A stretch of DNA of 64,000 bases, taken from assembly GCF_003966715.1 (NCBI RefSeq), contig NZ_AP018907.1:2592001-2656000 (forward strand). The letters are read 5' to 3'. Positions 34,148 to 44,300 of the stretch are shown here, piece after piece. Position numbers and translations under genes: made by a program. The notes under the pieces are model-generated. The model did not search any database. It had not been told where the DNA came from and saw only the letters and a program-made list of their open reading frames with translations. The stretch is from Blastochloris tepida (lineage in GTDB: Bacteria; Pseudomonadota; Alphaproteobacteria; Rhizobiales; Xanthobacteraceae). Every line of letters starts with the position of its first letter. Position 1 is the first letter of the stretch.

Positions 34148-34304
34148 CTTCCTTCTCCCCTTGCGGGAGAGGGTGCCGAGCGATCGTCAGATCGCGAGGC
34201 GGGTGAGGGGTGAAATCGAGCCAGCTTGAAGAAACCCCTCACCCGGCGCGACCTCGCTTCGCTCGGTCTCGCCACCCTCTTCCACAAGGGGAGAGGGAAG
34301 GAAG
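34148..34304. repeat. Large P5-type inverted repeat
   Basis: The left arm CTTCCTTCTCCCCTTGCGGGAGAGGGT...GGGTGAGGGGT is mirrored by ACCCCTCACCC...ACCCTCTTCCACAAGGGGAGAGGGAAGGAAG. It fills the convergent gap between draG and the phosphatase-fusion gene; a P1-like remnant (GTTTCCGAGTGATCCCTTCGGA, inverted) lies at 34328-34350. Confidence 0.75.
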
Positions 34305-34351
34305 AGGTGTCCGGCCGGCCATTGGTCCGAAGGGATCACTCGGAAACCGGT

Positions 34352-35590
34352 TCACCCCACCTGCTTCGCCATGTCGGCCTTGCGCGCGATCATCTTGTCG
34401 GCCAGCGCGCTGCTGCCGCCATTCTCGGTGACGACCCTGCGGATCGCCTCGTCCGGAATCCGCACCACCACGGCGATGGCGTCCTCGATCCCGGCCGGGC
34501 TCATGTCGCCGAACAGCCGGATCGCATGCGGATTGTCCGCATCAGTGCGCAGCGTGTCGAGCTCGCGCACGCTGGTGCCGAACGCCCGGCCCTTCGGGTC
34601 GCCCTGGGCCCGGAACTCCAGCGCGCCGCCGACATCGAGCGTCAGCACCACCCCGCCCGCGACGCCCTGATTGTCGCCATTGAAGCCCACGGCATCCCAA
34701 TTGGCCGTCCAGGCATGCACGCCGAGCCAGCGCTGCGCCTGACGGCGCTCGCTGTCGTCGAGCTGCGACACGTATCTCTTGTCGAGATCGACGAACTGGG
34801 TCGCGACCTCGTTGGGATCCGTCGCGCGCACATAGGTCAGCGTCGGCGCGCCGGCCAGCTGATAGAGCTTCGCCGCCAGGATCTCGTTGCGCGCATGGGC
34901 GGGCGACTCCAGCGACTTGACATAGAACCGCCGGCCGCGTCCGTCCTGGTAGACGCCGCCCGGATTGCTCCCCATCCGCCGGCCGACCTTCTCCATCGCC
35001 GCCGTGTCTATGACGTCGGTGTCGATGACATCGGCGTCGATCACCGCCGTGGTCCGCCGCACCAGCGCGAGCTGCGACGGCGTCTCGATCGCGCCCTTGC
35101 GGGCGCGGCGGACCTCGCGGACCGCATCCTCGGGCGCCACGCCCAGCTCGACGAGAAGGCGGGCGGCCATCATGCCGGCCCGGCCGAGCCCGCCCCGGCA
35201 ATGCACCAGCACGTCGGCCCCGCCGCGCAGCAGCGCGCGGATGTCGCGGCCGTGCGTCGTCCAATCCCGCTCGAACGCGTCGCTTGGAATCGAATAGTCG
35301 GCGATCGGCAGATGCCGCCAATCGAGCCCGCGGCGGCGGATTTCCGCGCCGAGATGGGGCACCCTGAGCAGATCGAGCTCGTTTGGCTCGACCAGCGTCA
35401 CCACCAGCCGCGCGCCCCAGGCGGCGATGACGTCGAGATCGGCCGCCAGATCGCGCGCCCACGCCCCGGTGCTGGCGGCGCTGTCGTGCTTGCCGGGGCA
35501 GAAGGTGATGCCGATCCGCCCATGCGCGGGGCTGGCCCGCACCTCGGCGATCTCGAGGGGGTGAGTCTGGCTTGTCCGCGCCCCGGCCAT
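34352..35590 (-). CDS. Dual-specificity phosphatase fused to a kinase-like domain
   Basis: 412 residues. Residues ~20-185 form a CDKN3-like dual-specificity phosphatase with the P-loop VHCRGGLGRAG (His130, Cys131, Arg137) and a likely general acid in PIADYS (Asp98). Residues ~205-412 look like an atypical kinase: NPGGVYQDGRGRRFYVKSLE with Lys225, then NWDAVGFNGDNQ (Asn297, Asp299) and TLDVGGALEFRAQG (Asp319). Similar kinase-like segments occur in phage head-associated proteins and some effectors, from memory. ATG 35590 has GGGAAGG upstream. No signal or membrane segment. It faces draG tail to tail. Substrate unknown. Confidence 0.75.
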   Translation of the reverse strand: MAGARTSQTHPLEIAEVRASPAHGRIGITFCPGKHDSAASTGAWARDLAADLDVIAAWGARLVVTLVEPNELDLLRVPHLGAEIRRRGLDWRHLPIADYSIPSDAFERDWTTHGRDIRALLRGGADVLVHCRGGLGRAGMMAARLLVELGVAPEDAVREVRRARKGAIETPSQLALVRRTTAVIDADVIDTDVIDTAAMEKVGRRMGSNPGGVYQDGRGRRFYVKSLESPAHARNEILAAKLYQLAGAPTLTYVRATDPNEVATQFVDLDKRYVSQLDDSERRQAQRWLGVHAWTANWDAVGFNGDNQGVAGGVVLTLDVGGALEFRAQGDPKGRAFGTSVRELDTLRTDADNPHAIRLFGDMSPAGIEDAIAVVVRIPDEAIRRVVTENGGSSALADKMIARKADMAKQVG

Positions 35591-35851
35591 GCTGCCTTCC
35601 CGGAAACGAAACTGGCGTCCGCGGCAGAACACTAACGCAGCGGCCGGGCCTTCACCATGCTGCGCTGCGGCGCCGGAAACGCCGATCCACGCCATTTCCG
35701 AGAACCGGGGTCGTTGAATCCGCAGCACGATCCGGCCCATCCGACGAAAGTCTTCGGGTTCGTCGCTTGCGGTGCACAACGGGCTGGCCTAGTCGTCGCC
35801 TCGCAATAGTTTCACGCGGTTCAAGCGCAAAACGACCCAAGGAATCCCAGC

Positions 35852-36457
35852 ATGTCGGAACAGAAACTCGGCAATCCGGCCGTCGTCGGCCTGGCCGGCT
35901 TCGGCCTCACGACGATGGTCCTGCAATTCCACAATGTCGGCTGGATGGGCCTCGGCCCGGTGATCTGGCTCGGCCTGATCTTCGGCGGGCTGGCGCAGAT
36001 GATTGCCGGCCTGCAGGAGATGAAGACCGGCAACAATTTCGGCTACTGCGCCTTCACGGCCTATGGCTGCTTCTGGATCGCGCTGGCGGCCATGCTGATC
36101 GGCAACCAGTACGATCTCTACGTCTCCAGCAAGACCGATGTGGGCTGGTTCCTGATCGCCTGGACGCTGTTCACCGCCATTCTCTGGGTCGGCTCGATGC
36201 GGATCTCGGGCGCGCTCGCCCTCACCTTCACGCTGCTGCTCATCGGCTTCATCCTGCTCGACCTCGCCCATTTCGGCTTCCCGGCGCTCACCGTGGTGGC
36301 CGGCTACGAGCTGATGGCCTGCGCCGCGATGGCCTGGTACATCATGGCCCACCTGATCTTCGCCGACGTGTTCGGCCGCGACGTCCTCCCCGTCGGCAAG
36401 CCGTGGCTGCGCCCGCGCAGCGCGCCTGCCGCCACCCTGAAGACCGCGCAGGCCTGA
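35852..36457 (+). CDS. SatP/YaaH (GPR1/FUN34) family acetate-type transporter
   Basis: 201 residues with six membrane helices. The family motif NPAVVGLAGFGLTTM begins the protein and GLQEMKTGNNFGYCAFTAYGCFW contains the conserved FGYCAF..YG block. Members move acetate or succinate across the inner membrane. Upstream, TGGCCTAGTCGTCGC (35785-35799) has GG-N10-GC spacing and might be a weak sigma54 promoter. A Cache-domain gene follows in the same direction. Confidence 0.9.
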   Translation: MSEQKLGNPAVVGLAGFGLTTMVLQFHNVGWMGLGPVIWLGLIFGGLAQMIAGLQEMKTGNNFGYCAFTAYGCFWIALAAMLIGNQYDLYVSSKTDVGWFLIAWTLFTAILWVGSMRISGALALTFTLLLIGFILLDLAHFGFPALTVVAGYELMACAAMAWYIMAHLIFADVFGRDVLPVGKPWLRPRSAPAATLKTAQA

Positions 36458-36496
36458 GCGGCCCCGAGCCGCGCATTCGAACATCGGAGAATGATC

Positions 36497-37063
36497 ATGG
36501 GTGCAGGAAAATCGGCTGCAGGAAAGCTGTTCGCGGCGCTCGCCGTGGCCTCGTCGCTCGCCATGGGCGGCGTCGCCAATGCTGGCGAGGAGAACGCCAC
36601 GCCGGAGGAGGTGGTCGCCAAGGTGTGGGCGGCCTCGCGCTTCCTCCACGACAAGGGCGCCTCCGGCCTCGCCGAGTTCAACAGCAAGGACGGCCAGTGG
36701 GTGTGGAAGGACTCCTACGTGTTCGTCTACGACTGCCGGCTCGACCGGATGGTGGCGCACCCGCTGCGCCCGGACCTGGTGGGACGGCCGGTGATGCAGA
36801 TCACCGACAACAACGGCCGGTTCATCTTCAAGGAACTGTGCAAGGCCGGCGACGAAAAGCGCGGCGGCTGGGTCGAGTATCTGTGGACCCGCCCGGGCGC
36901 CGGCAACGTCTCGCGCAAGATCACCTACGCGCTCGGCGCCGAAATGGCGTTCTCGAGCGGGCTGCAGGTGGCGGCCGGCGTCTATGACGACAAGGCCAGC
37001 GCCGCCGATCTGCTGGCGCTGACCGAGAAGATGACCGACCCGAAGAAGTTCCCGGCGCACTGA
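36497..37063 (+). CDS. Exported single Cache domain protein
   Basis: 188 residues. A signal peptide ends near residue 30 (GVANA). The rest is a small-molecule-binding Cache-like domain: AAKVWAASRFLHDKG-type helix, then WVWKDSYVFVYDCRLDRMVAHP and VGRPVMQITDNNGRFIFKEL, typical of sCache_2. GGAGA at 36486-36490 fits ATG 36497 better than ATG 36491. Being next to an acetate-type transporter, it might bind a carboxylate, which is inference. Confidence 0.85.
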   Translation: MGAGKSAAGKLFAALAVASSLAMGGVANAGEENATPEEVVAKVWAASRFLHDKGASGLAEFNSKDGQWVWKDSYVFVYDCRLDRMVAHPLRPDLVGRPVMQITDNNGRFIFKELCKAGDEKRGGWVEYLWTRPGAGNVSRKITYALGAEMAFSSGLQVAAGVYDDKASAADLLALTEKMTDPKKFPAH

Positions 37064-37074
37064 CGACGGACTTT

Positions 37075-37107
37075 CGCATCCGGCCTGACATCTTCAGGCC
37101 GGATGCG
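37075..37107 (+). terminator. Hairpin after the Cache gene
   Basis: A perfect 14-bp stem CGCATCCGGCCTGA / TCAGGCCGGATGCG with loop CATCT lies 12 bases after the stop. No strong T-run follows. Confidence 0.5.
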
Positions 37108-37425
37108 GCAGGGTCTTGAAGCGCCGCATAATTTTGAAAAAACATTATCTCGCGAAGAGCATTCTCTTGCGAAGAGCATTCCTGTTTCCTGAATAATCGC
37201 ATTGCCTTGCCGCGACTGCTCCCGGCAGCTCCCTCTTGTACGCCCCGCCGCGGCCGGGCCGCGGGGTGCGGGGACCGGGCCGCCATGGTCCCCCTCGCGA
37301 ATCGACCGGCCCGGCGGTGCGTCGTGACGCCCGTGGCGCAAATTCGCGAACTGCGGTATCTGCTGCGATGCACGCGCCCGGCATGACCGGCCGGAGCGGC
37401 GGTGCAGGACGCAGGGGGTGCCGAC

Positions 37426-37965
37426 ATGAGGCGATGGGCTGCCATCGTTGCCGTAGTGGCTGCGTTGTGCCCACTGCCTGCGGACGCCTCGCCGCGCGGC
37501 ATCATCTATATGGGCCTCGGCGACGAGCTGTTCGCCGGCCCACTTCTCAAGCTCAAGGCCGAACTCGAGCGGCGCGGCGCCATCGTCGAAATGCGCCCGT
37601 GGTGGTCGCCGTCCTCGGAGCATTACGACTTCGCCATCGGCCAGTCGTTCGGCGTCGGCCCCGCCAGCAAGGCGGATGCCGACCGCCGAATCGGCATCGA
37701 CCCGGTGCAGGTCGACTGGGCCGGCATCCAGGTCAATTTCTGGACGCCGCCGAAACTGGGCTATGCGCCGGGGCGACCGCTCTCCAACGCCAGGAACATC
37801 CGCGTGGACGAGGCGACGCACGTCTCGCTGCCGGAGGTCGCGGCGACCCGGATCGCCGACGAGGCGCTGCCTGAGCCGATCCCGCCGCAGCCGATCCTGC
37901 CGCCCGAGGGCGAAGCCCCCGGCGAGCCGATTCAATTGATCGGCGCGGCCCGGGCCAGCGAGTGA
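37426..37965 (+). CDS. Exported protein of unknown function
   Basis: 179 residues. The first ~24 residues are a signal peptide (MRRWAAIVAVVAALCPLPADA). The mature part starts RGIIYMGLGDELFAGPLLKL, has a Rossmann-like beta-alpha feel (ERRGAIVEMRPWW) and ends in a Pro-rich tail (PEPIPPQPILPPEGEAPGEP). I do not recognise the family. AGGGGG upstream supports ATG 37426 over the GTG at 37402. The ~360 bases before it are comparatively AT-rich and include a 17-bp tandem pair (TTGCGAAGAGCATTC-type, about 37150-37182). Confidence 0.7.
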   Translation: MRRWAAIVAVVAALCPLPADASPRGIIYMGLGDELFAGPLLKLKAELERRGAIVEMRPWWSPSSEHYDFAIGQSFGVGPASKADADRRIGIDPVQVDWAGIQVNFWTPPKLGYAPGRPLSNARNIRVDEATHVSLPEVAATRIADEALPEPIPPQPILPPEGEAPGEPIQLIGAARASE

Positions 37966-38069
37966 CGCCGTCTCCACGGCGGCGGCTGCGGACATCCGCG
38001 AATTCGTCGACGAGCACTGCCCCGGCCAATCGAGCCAGGGGACAAGCTGCTGATTTTGCTTGGAGAATT

Positions 38070-38145
38070 TGGCGCGCCCAAGGGGACTCGAACCCCTGTT
38101 TTCGCCGTGAAAGGGCGACGTCCTAGACCGCTAGACGATGGGCGC
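38070..38145 (-). tRNA. tRNA-Glu (TTC)
   Basis: 76 bases on the minus strand: acceptor GCGCCCA/TGGGCGC, anticodon stem TCGCC/GGCGA around loop CTTTCAC (anticodon TTC), T-arm with GGTTCGAGTCC, discriminator G and an encoded CCA. Confidence 0.97.
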
Positions 38146-38778
38146 CTCGCCGCTCCGTATAGGCAAACCCGACGGTCTCAGCAAGGCCGGCTTTGCCGAA
38201 AGCCCCACAAAACCTTGGGACCCACCGGATTCCGCTGCCGGACCAAACCCTGGGCCTGCACCACGGCCCGATGCAACCGGCCGGACGGCGCTGCCGGACG
38301 CTTGCGGCGTCCCCGCGATCCCCTCGCAGCCGGACCCTGCATCAGGCGGCACGGACTCCGGCGGTCGCGGCAAGCTGCCCCCACGCGCCCATGGCCATGG
38401 TCCGGCCCGAGCGGCGCGGCCGAACGGCCCGGCGCGAATCGGCCTGCAAGAATCTGATTCTTGGCCGGCAAGCATCTGATTGAATGAATGAAATTCGCCA
38501 GGATGGCGGGGGCGCCATGCGGTGCCCGCGGCTCGTGCCTTGCCCACCAGAGCATCCGCCGGTCTCGATGGACCGGCCGGACGCTCCGGGTGTCTGGTGA
38601 AGAGAATCTTCTGCCGCAGGATCGCGCCCCGCGGCCGCGGAAGATGCTCCGGGCCTCATGCGGTCTCCGGCTGCCCCCTTCGGCATGCCGGAAACGGTCT
38701 CGCAAAAAATACCTGTTCGGAAACGCGGTTTCCGGCGGTCAGGCGGCGGAACGCCGGCCCTGCAGGCCGGATCCCGTG
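38146..38778. other. Intergenic region without a credible gene
   Basis: Open frames exist on both strands but have Arg/Pro/Gly-rich, frame-shadow composition and no ribosome sites. The only structure seen is the decayed P1 copy near its right end. Confidence 0.6.
38661..38734. repeat. Decayed P1 element
   Basis: CGGTCTCCGGCTGCCCCCTTCGGCATGCCGGAAACGG matches hairpin A with mutations; GCGGTTTCCGG further right recalls hairpin C. Hairpin B is reduced to TCTCGCAAAAAATACC. Confidence 0.6.
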
Positions 38779-39114
38779 TCAGCCGCCACCGAACAGGATG
38801 ACCAGCACGCCGATGATGCCGACGACGCAGAGAACCAGCACGGCCGCCACCTCGACCGGCCCGCCCTGGCCTGCCCGCTCGCGCGAAGACATGTTCAGCA
38901 CATGCTCCTTGGACGGCGTGGCCTTCGCCTGCGGCTTGGCCGCGCTCGGGGCCTGGGGCTTGGTCTCGGGTTTGGCCGGCGCCTGTCCGTTGGCGCTCAC
39001 GGCCGGGGTTGCCGCCGGTGCCGGCGGCGCGACCGCGGGATCGGAAGCTGCGACCTTCCCCCCGGTCTGTCCTGCTTCGGCGTCACGCCGAACCTGCTCA
39101 GCGTCCTTCTCCAT
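38779..39114 (-). CDS. Small tail-anchored membrane protein of unknown function
   Basis: 111 residues. A charged N-terminus (MEKDAEQVRRDAEAG) and an Ala/Pro/Lys-rich middle precede one C-terminal membrane helix (VEVAAVLVLCVVGIIGVLVILF) ending GGG. AAGGAGACCCGC directly before ATG 39114 is a strong ribosome site, the main reason to call it real. No domain recognised. Confidence 0.65.
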   Translation of the reverse strand: MEKDAEQVRRDAEAGQTGGKVAASDPAVAPPAPAATPAVSANGQAPAKPETKPQAPSAAKPQAKATPSKEHVLNMSSRERAGQGGPVEVAAVLVLCVVGIIGVLVILFGGG

Positions 39115-39295
39115 GCGGGTCTCCTTGTCTCTTCTCTAAGGGCAGCAGCACCCGCGGTGTTGAATCGATATCTTTCCAGGTTTGTCAAATGCCGACGGGC
39201 ACCCGGGCACCGCGCCGGACAGGGGCCTGCCCGGAGCCATCAGGGATCTACCTGAGACGCGTCCGCCGCAGCATCCCGCCCGCGGAGCCATCGCC

Positions 39296-40102
39296 TCACC
39301 GCCGGGTCTGCGCTTCGAGGTTGGGGGGCGCCTGCTTGCAGTCGACCAGCCACACGTCATAGATCGCGTGCTCGACCGCGTGCAGGCCGGGCGAGGCGGC
39401 GAACATCCAGCCGGTGAAGATGCGCCGCATGTCGCCCTGGAGCGTGATCTCGTCGACCTCCAGGAAGCCGGTGGTGTTGGGCGTCTCGCTGGGCGGGCGG
39501 GTGTAGCAGGCGCGCGGGGTGACCTGCAGCGCGCCGAACTGCACCGTCTCGCCGATCGCGGCATCGAACACGATGATGCGGCCGGTGATCTTGTCGAGGC
39601 CGTTGAAGGTCGCCGTGCGGTTCTCGATGCGCTGGGCCGGCGGCGCCACCACCACGAAATCTTCCGAGCCCGGCGGCACCGCGCCGGCCGGCGAGGGCGG
39701 CGTCTGGGTCTGGATGCCGGGGGCGGACGGCTGCGGCAGCGCACCCGGCCGGACGGTCTGGGACGGCGGCGTCTGGGGCGGCAAGTTCTGGGCCGGCAGG
39801 TTCTGGGCCGGCTGCGGCGGCGCCATGATGCTCGGCACGTCCGACGCTGCGGGCGGCGGCGGCAGCTCCTGCCGCTCGACCGGCGAATCATAGCTGCCGC
39901 GCGCCGGCGGCTGGTATTGATACTGGGGCTGAGGCTGGGGCCGCGGCGCCGGCGGGCGCTCGATCTCCGGCTCCTCATAGATGCGCGGCACGGGCTGGCT
40001 GCGGCGCGCGCCCGGCACGTCGGCCGGCGGCAGCAGCACCTGCGCCAGCGCCGGAGCGGCCGACAGGGACAAGGCAAGCAGCGCGACGGCGCGAGCGATC
40101 AT
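39296..40102 (-). CDS. DUF2155 domain protein, exported
   Basis: 268 residues. A signal peptide (ALLALSLSAAPALA) is followed by a long Pro/Gln-rich linker (~residues 25-145) and the DUF2155 domain (~150-255): RIENRTATFNGLDKITGRII, FGALQVTPRACYTRPPSE and GWMFAASPGLHAVEHAIYDVW. In rhizobial genomes this gene is commonly next to the NDUFA12 gene, as here. Role unknown; it is probably periplasmic. The start was placed at the Met before the signal peptide. Confidence 0.88.
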   Translation of the reverse strand: MIARAVALLALSLSAAPALAQVLLPPADVPGARRSQPVPRIYEEPEIERPPAPRPQPQPQYQYQPPARGSYDSPVERQELPPPPAASDVPSIMAPPQPAQNLPAQNLPPQTPPSQTVRPGALPQPSAPGIQTQTPPSPAGAVPPGSEDFVVVAPPAQRIENRTATFNGLDKITGRIIVFDAAIGETVQFGALQVTPRACYTRPPSETPNTTGFLEVDEITLQGDMRRIFTGWMFAASPGLHAVEHAIYDVWLVDCKQAPPNLEAQTRR

Positions 40103-40296
40103 GACCTTCACGGATGAACTCAAACGGCGGCGGCACGACGGGGCCGACAAGGGGGCCGACAAGACGGGGCGGCTGCGCCACGGGCGTGCGGACCCTTCAA
40201 GCCGGCATCACGCCCAGCCGGACCGCCGGCGGCGACAGCGCGCGAAACCGCCGCGCCCCACGCTTAGCACGGCAAATGAGGCACCGGAAAGGCGGC

Positions 40297-40713
40297 TCAC
40301 TCGGCCGGCGTCCATGCCTTGTAGTCGCCGGTGGCGGCGGGCCGCTGGCCCTCGGCCTGGATCGAGCCCTTGGGCCGGTAGGCGCGCGGCGTGCCGGTCA
40401 TGTTCGGGCGGTGCGGCTTCTGCCAATCGCGCGGCACGTAGGTCTCGGCCACCGGCGGGGTATCGGTGGTGTGGTGCATCCAGCCCCACCAGCCGGGCGG
40501 AATGGTCGAGGCCTCGGCATAGCCGTTATAGACCACCCACCGCCGCTCGCGCTTGAAGGCGGGGTTGCGCTTCGGGTCGTTCGGCATGCGGTAATAGACG
40601 TTTCCGAACTCGTCCTCGCCCACCTTCTCGCCGCGCCACCACAGCGTCACGCGGCTCATCAAGGTGGTGCCGTTCCACCAAGTGAACCAGCTCAGGAACC
40701 AGCGCTTCAGCAT
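40297..40713 (-). CDS. NDUFA12 family accessory subunit of NADH:ubiquinone oxidoreductase
   Basis: 138 residues. Family marks are FTWWNGTTL near the N-terminus, GEKVGEDEFGNVYYR, RRWVVYNGYAEAS and PPGWWGWMHHTTDTPP. This is one of the few mitochondrial-type supernumerary complex I subunits found in alphaproteobacteria and sits on the matrix/cytoplasmic arm. GAGG seven bases before ATG 40713 supports this start over the Met two codons earlier. Confidence 0.94.
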   Translation of the reverse strand: MLKRWFLSWFTWWNGTTLMSRVTLWWRGEKVGEDEFGNVYYRMPNDPKRNPAFKRERRWVVYNGYAEASTIPPGWWGWMHHTTDTPPVAETYVPRDWQKPHRPNMTGTPRAYRPKGSIQAEGQRPAATGDYKAWTPAE

Positions 40714-41335
40714 CGACATCCTCGCCCTCGGCCGCCTCATGTTGTGGAGCGGGCGCCCCGGCTTGTCCAGTTTGTACCGGCGGCGGCGGCCACCGCAACC
40801 CCGCCCGGCCGATTCGAGGCCTGCTGCGGGCGGCCGAATCGACGGCTGCCGGAACCCGCCACCACCGGCTGCAACTGCCCCTTCGGCAAGCCGCGGTGAT
40901 TAAATACCTTTTCCCCGATCAACCTGTCGCGCCGGAGATGCTTGACAGCGGCCGCGTCCGCCGTTCCGGCCGGGCGCGATCGCACGAACGTGACGGCGCC
41001 CCAAGCACTTGCGGCGACTCGCCGACTTGTCCCCACAATCCACGGCATCATACTACATTTAGGGCTTCGTTCACGGTTGGCAGCTAATCCTTGACGCGTT
41101 GCGCTGAGTCGACCTAGCTTCCCGGTCCGTGCCGGGCGCCCCCGCAAGAGACGCCCGGCCGACAATTTCACATGCGTAGCGGGTCGAGACGCGGCCGGAC
41201 CGGAACCGTCGATGAGGACGGACGGGACGAAGACGCGGCGCGCCCATGCCTGCCGGTGCCGTTCAACCCTGCGGCGCCGGACGTTGGGATTTGCGAGAGC
41301 AGGCGCCCCGGCGCCGGCCGAAGAGGACGAGAGCG
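40714..41335. other. Divergent intergenic region upstream of nrdJ
   Basis: About 620 bases without a credible gene. A strong GC hairpin (GCCGGGCG...CGCCCGGC, about 41131-41160) lies near nrdJ. At 41050-41065 ATACTACATTTAGGGC resembles a single NrdR box (listed separately). I looked for a cobalamin riboswitch and did not see its conserved boxes. Confidence 0.5.
41050..41065. promoter_or_regulatory. Possible NrdR box upstream of nrdJ
   Basis: ATACTACATTTAGGGC matches about 11 of 16 positions of the NrdR consensus ACACWATATATWGTGT. NrdR sites normally come in pairs; a second convincing one is not seen. Confidence 0.3.
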
Positions 41336-44300
41336 ATGCGGATCGAGCGGCGTTACACCAAAGCGGGCCTGTCGCCCTATGCGGACATCGCGTTCCGGAC
41401 CACGGTGAGCGAGATTCGCAATCCCGACGGCTCGGTGGTGTTCCGGCTGGAGGGCATCGAGGTGCCCGAGGGCTGGTCGCAGGTCGCCGCCGACGTGCTC
41501 GCCCAGAAGTATTTCCGCAAAGCGGGCGTGCCGGCGAAGCTGAAGCCGGTCGAGGAGAGCACCGTCCCCTCCTGGCTGTGGCGCAAGACCGCAGATGCCG
41601 CGGCGCTGAAGGCGCTTCCCGAGAACCAGCGCAGCGTCGGCGAGACCAAGGCGACCGAGGTGTTCGACCGGCTCGCCGGCACCTGGACCTATTGGGGCTG
41701 GAAGGGCGGCTATTTCGATTCGGAGGACGACGCCCGCGCCTTCTTCGACGAGCACCGCTACATGCTGGCGATGCAGATGGTGGCGCCGAACTCGCCGCAA
41801 TGGTTCAACACCGGCCTGCACTGGGCCTACGGCATCGACGGGCCGAGCCAGGGCCACTACTACGTCGATTTCGAGACCGGCAAGCTCACCAAGTCCAAGA
41901 CCGCCTACGAGCACCCGCAGCCGCACGCCTGCTTCATCCAGTCGATCGCCGACGACCTCGTCAATGAGGGCGGCATCATGGATCTGTGGGTGCGCGAGGC
42001 ACGGCTGTTCAAGTACGGCTCGGGCACCGGCTCCAACTTCTCGCGGCTGCGCGGCGAGGGCGAGAAGCTGTCGGGTGGCGGCCGCTCGTCCGGCCTGATG
42101 AGCTTCCTCAAGATCGGCGACCGCGCGGCCGGCGCCATCAAGTCCGGCGGCACCACGCGCCGCGCCGCCAAGATGGTGGTGGTCGACATCGATCACCCCG
42201 ACATCGAGGCCTATATCGACTGGAAGGTGAAGGAGGAGGAGAAGGTCGCGGCCCTCGTCGCCGGCTCGCGCGCCTGCCACAAGCACCTCAAGGCGGTGCT
42301 GAAGGCCTGCGTCAATTGCGAGGGCGACAATGGCGACTGCTTCGAGCCCGACAAGAACCCGGCGCTGAAGCGCGAGATCCGGCTGGCGCGCCGGGCCGGC
42401 GTGCCGGACAATCTGATCAAGCGCATCATCCAGTATGCGCGCCAGGGCTTCACCGACATCGATTTCCCGGTGTTCGACACCGATTGGGACGGCGAGGCGT
42501 ATCTCACCGTCGCCGGCCAGAACTCCAACAATTCGGTGCGCGTCACCGACGAGTTCCTGCACGCGGTCGAGCACGACGGCTCGTGGAACCTCACCTGGCG
42601 CAACCAGCCCGGCATCGCCAAGACGCGCAAGGCGCGCGAGCTGTGGGACAAGATCGGCTACGCCGCGTGGGCCTGCGCCGATCCCGGCCTGCAGTTCCAC
42701 ACCACCATCAATGACTGGCACACCTGCCCCGCCGACGGACCGATCCGGGCCTCGAACCCGTGCTCGGAATACATGTTCCTCGACGACACGGCGTGCAATC
42801 TCGCCTCGCTGAACCTGCTCGCCTTCCTGGAGAAGGACGCCCCGACACCTCCCCCGGCAAGGGGGAGGTCGGCGAGCGACGCGAGCCGGGTGGGGGTCGA
42901 CCCCTCCCCGGACCTGCGGTCCGACCCTCCCCTTTCCGGGGAGGGTCACGGCAGCCGCACTGCCCGCTTCGACGTCGAGTCCTACGAGCACGCCATCAAG
43001 CTGTGGACCGTCGTGCTCGAAATCTCGGTGCTGATGGCGCAGTTCCCGTCGAAGGAGATCGCCGAGCGCTCCTACGAGTACCGCACGCTGGGGCTCGGCT
43101 TCGCCAATATCGGCGGGCTCCTGATGTCGTCGGCGATCCCCTACGATTCCGACGAAGGCCGGGCGATCGCCGGCGCGCTCAGCGCCATCATGACCGGCGT
43201 CGCCTATGCCACTTCGGCGGAGATGGCGTCCTTCCTCGGCGCCTTCCCCGGCTATGGCCGCAACGCCGAGGCCATGCTGCGGGTGATGCGCAATCACCGC
43301 CGCGCCGCCCATGGCTTCCGCGAGGGCTATGAGGGCCTGTCGATCATCCCCGTGCCGCTCGACCACGCCGCCTGCCCCGACCCGCGGCTGATCGACCACG
43401 CCAAGCGCGCCTGGGACCGCGCGGTGGTGCTGGGCGAGGCGCACGGCTATCGCAATGCGCAGGTGTCGGTGATCGCGCCGACCGGCACCATCGGCCTCGT
43501 CATGGATTGCGACACCACCGGCATCGAGCCCGATTTCGCGCTGGTGAAGTTCAAGAAGCTCGCCGGCGGCGGCTACTTCAAGATCATCAACCGCGCGGTG
43601 CCGACCGCGCTGCGCCAGCTCGGCTATTCGGAGGCCGAGATCGCCGAGATCGAGGCCTACGCCGTCGGCCACGGCTCGCTGAAGCAGGCGCCGGGCATCA
43701 ACCCGGTGACGCTGGCCCAGCGCGGCTTCACGCCGGAGGCGATCGAGAAGGTCGAGGCCGCCGTGAAGGGCGCGTTCGACATCAAGTTCGCCTTCAACAA
43801 ATGGACGCTGGGCGAGGCGTTCTGCACCGACACGCTCGGCATTCCGCATGAGGCGCTCGATGCACCGGGCTTCGATCTGCTCAGCGCGCTCGGCTTCGGC
43901 AAGCGCGAGATCGAGGCGGCGAACCTGCACGTCTGCGGCGCGATGACGGTGGAGGGCGCGCCGCACCTGAAGGAGGCGCACTATCCGGTGTTCGACTGCG
44001 CCAATCCGTGCGGGCGCATCGGCAAGCGCTATCTGTCGGTGGAGAGCCACATCCGCATGATGGCTGCGTCGCAGCCCTTCATCTCGGGCGCGATCTCCAA
44101 AACCATCAACATGCCGAACGACGCGACGGTGGAGGACTGCAAGAGCGCCTACATGCTGTCGTGGCGGCTCGGCCTGAAGGCGAATGCGCTCTACCGCGAC
44201 GGCTCGAAGCTGTCGCAGCCGCTGTCGGCCCAGCTCATCGCCGACGATGCCGACGAGGACGACATCGAGGCGCTGCTGGAGAAGCCCTCGGCGGCGCGCG

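Noticed and set aside
32192..34213. A long plus-strand frame covering draT and draG
   Set aside because: Out of frame with both genes, Arg/Gly/Pro-rich, no family similarity.
38146..38778. A protein gene between tRNA-Glu and the tail-anchored protein gene
   Set aside because: Several frames are open on both strands but none has a ribosome site, domain or normal amino acid composition.
40714..41335. Cobalamin riboswitch upstream of B12-dependent nrdJ
   Set aside because: The conserved B12-box and core sequences were not found, and class II reductases are not usually controlled that way.
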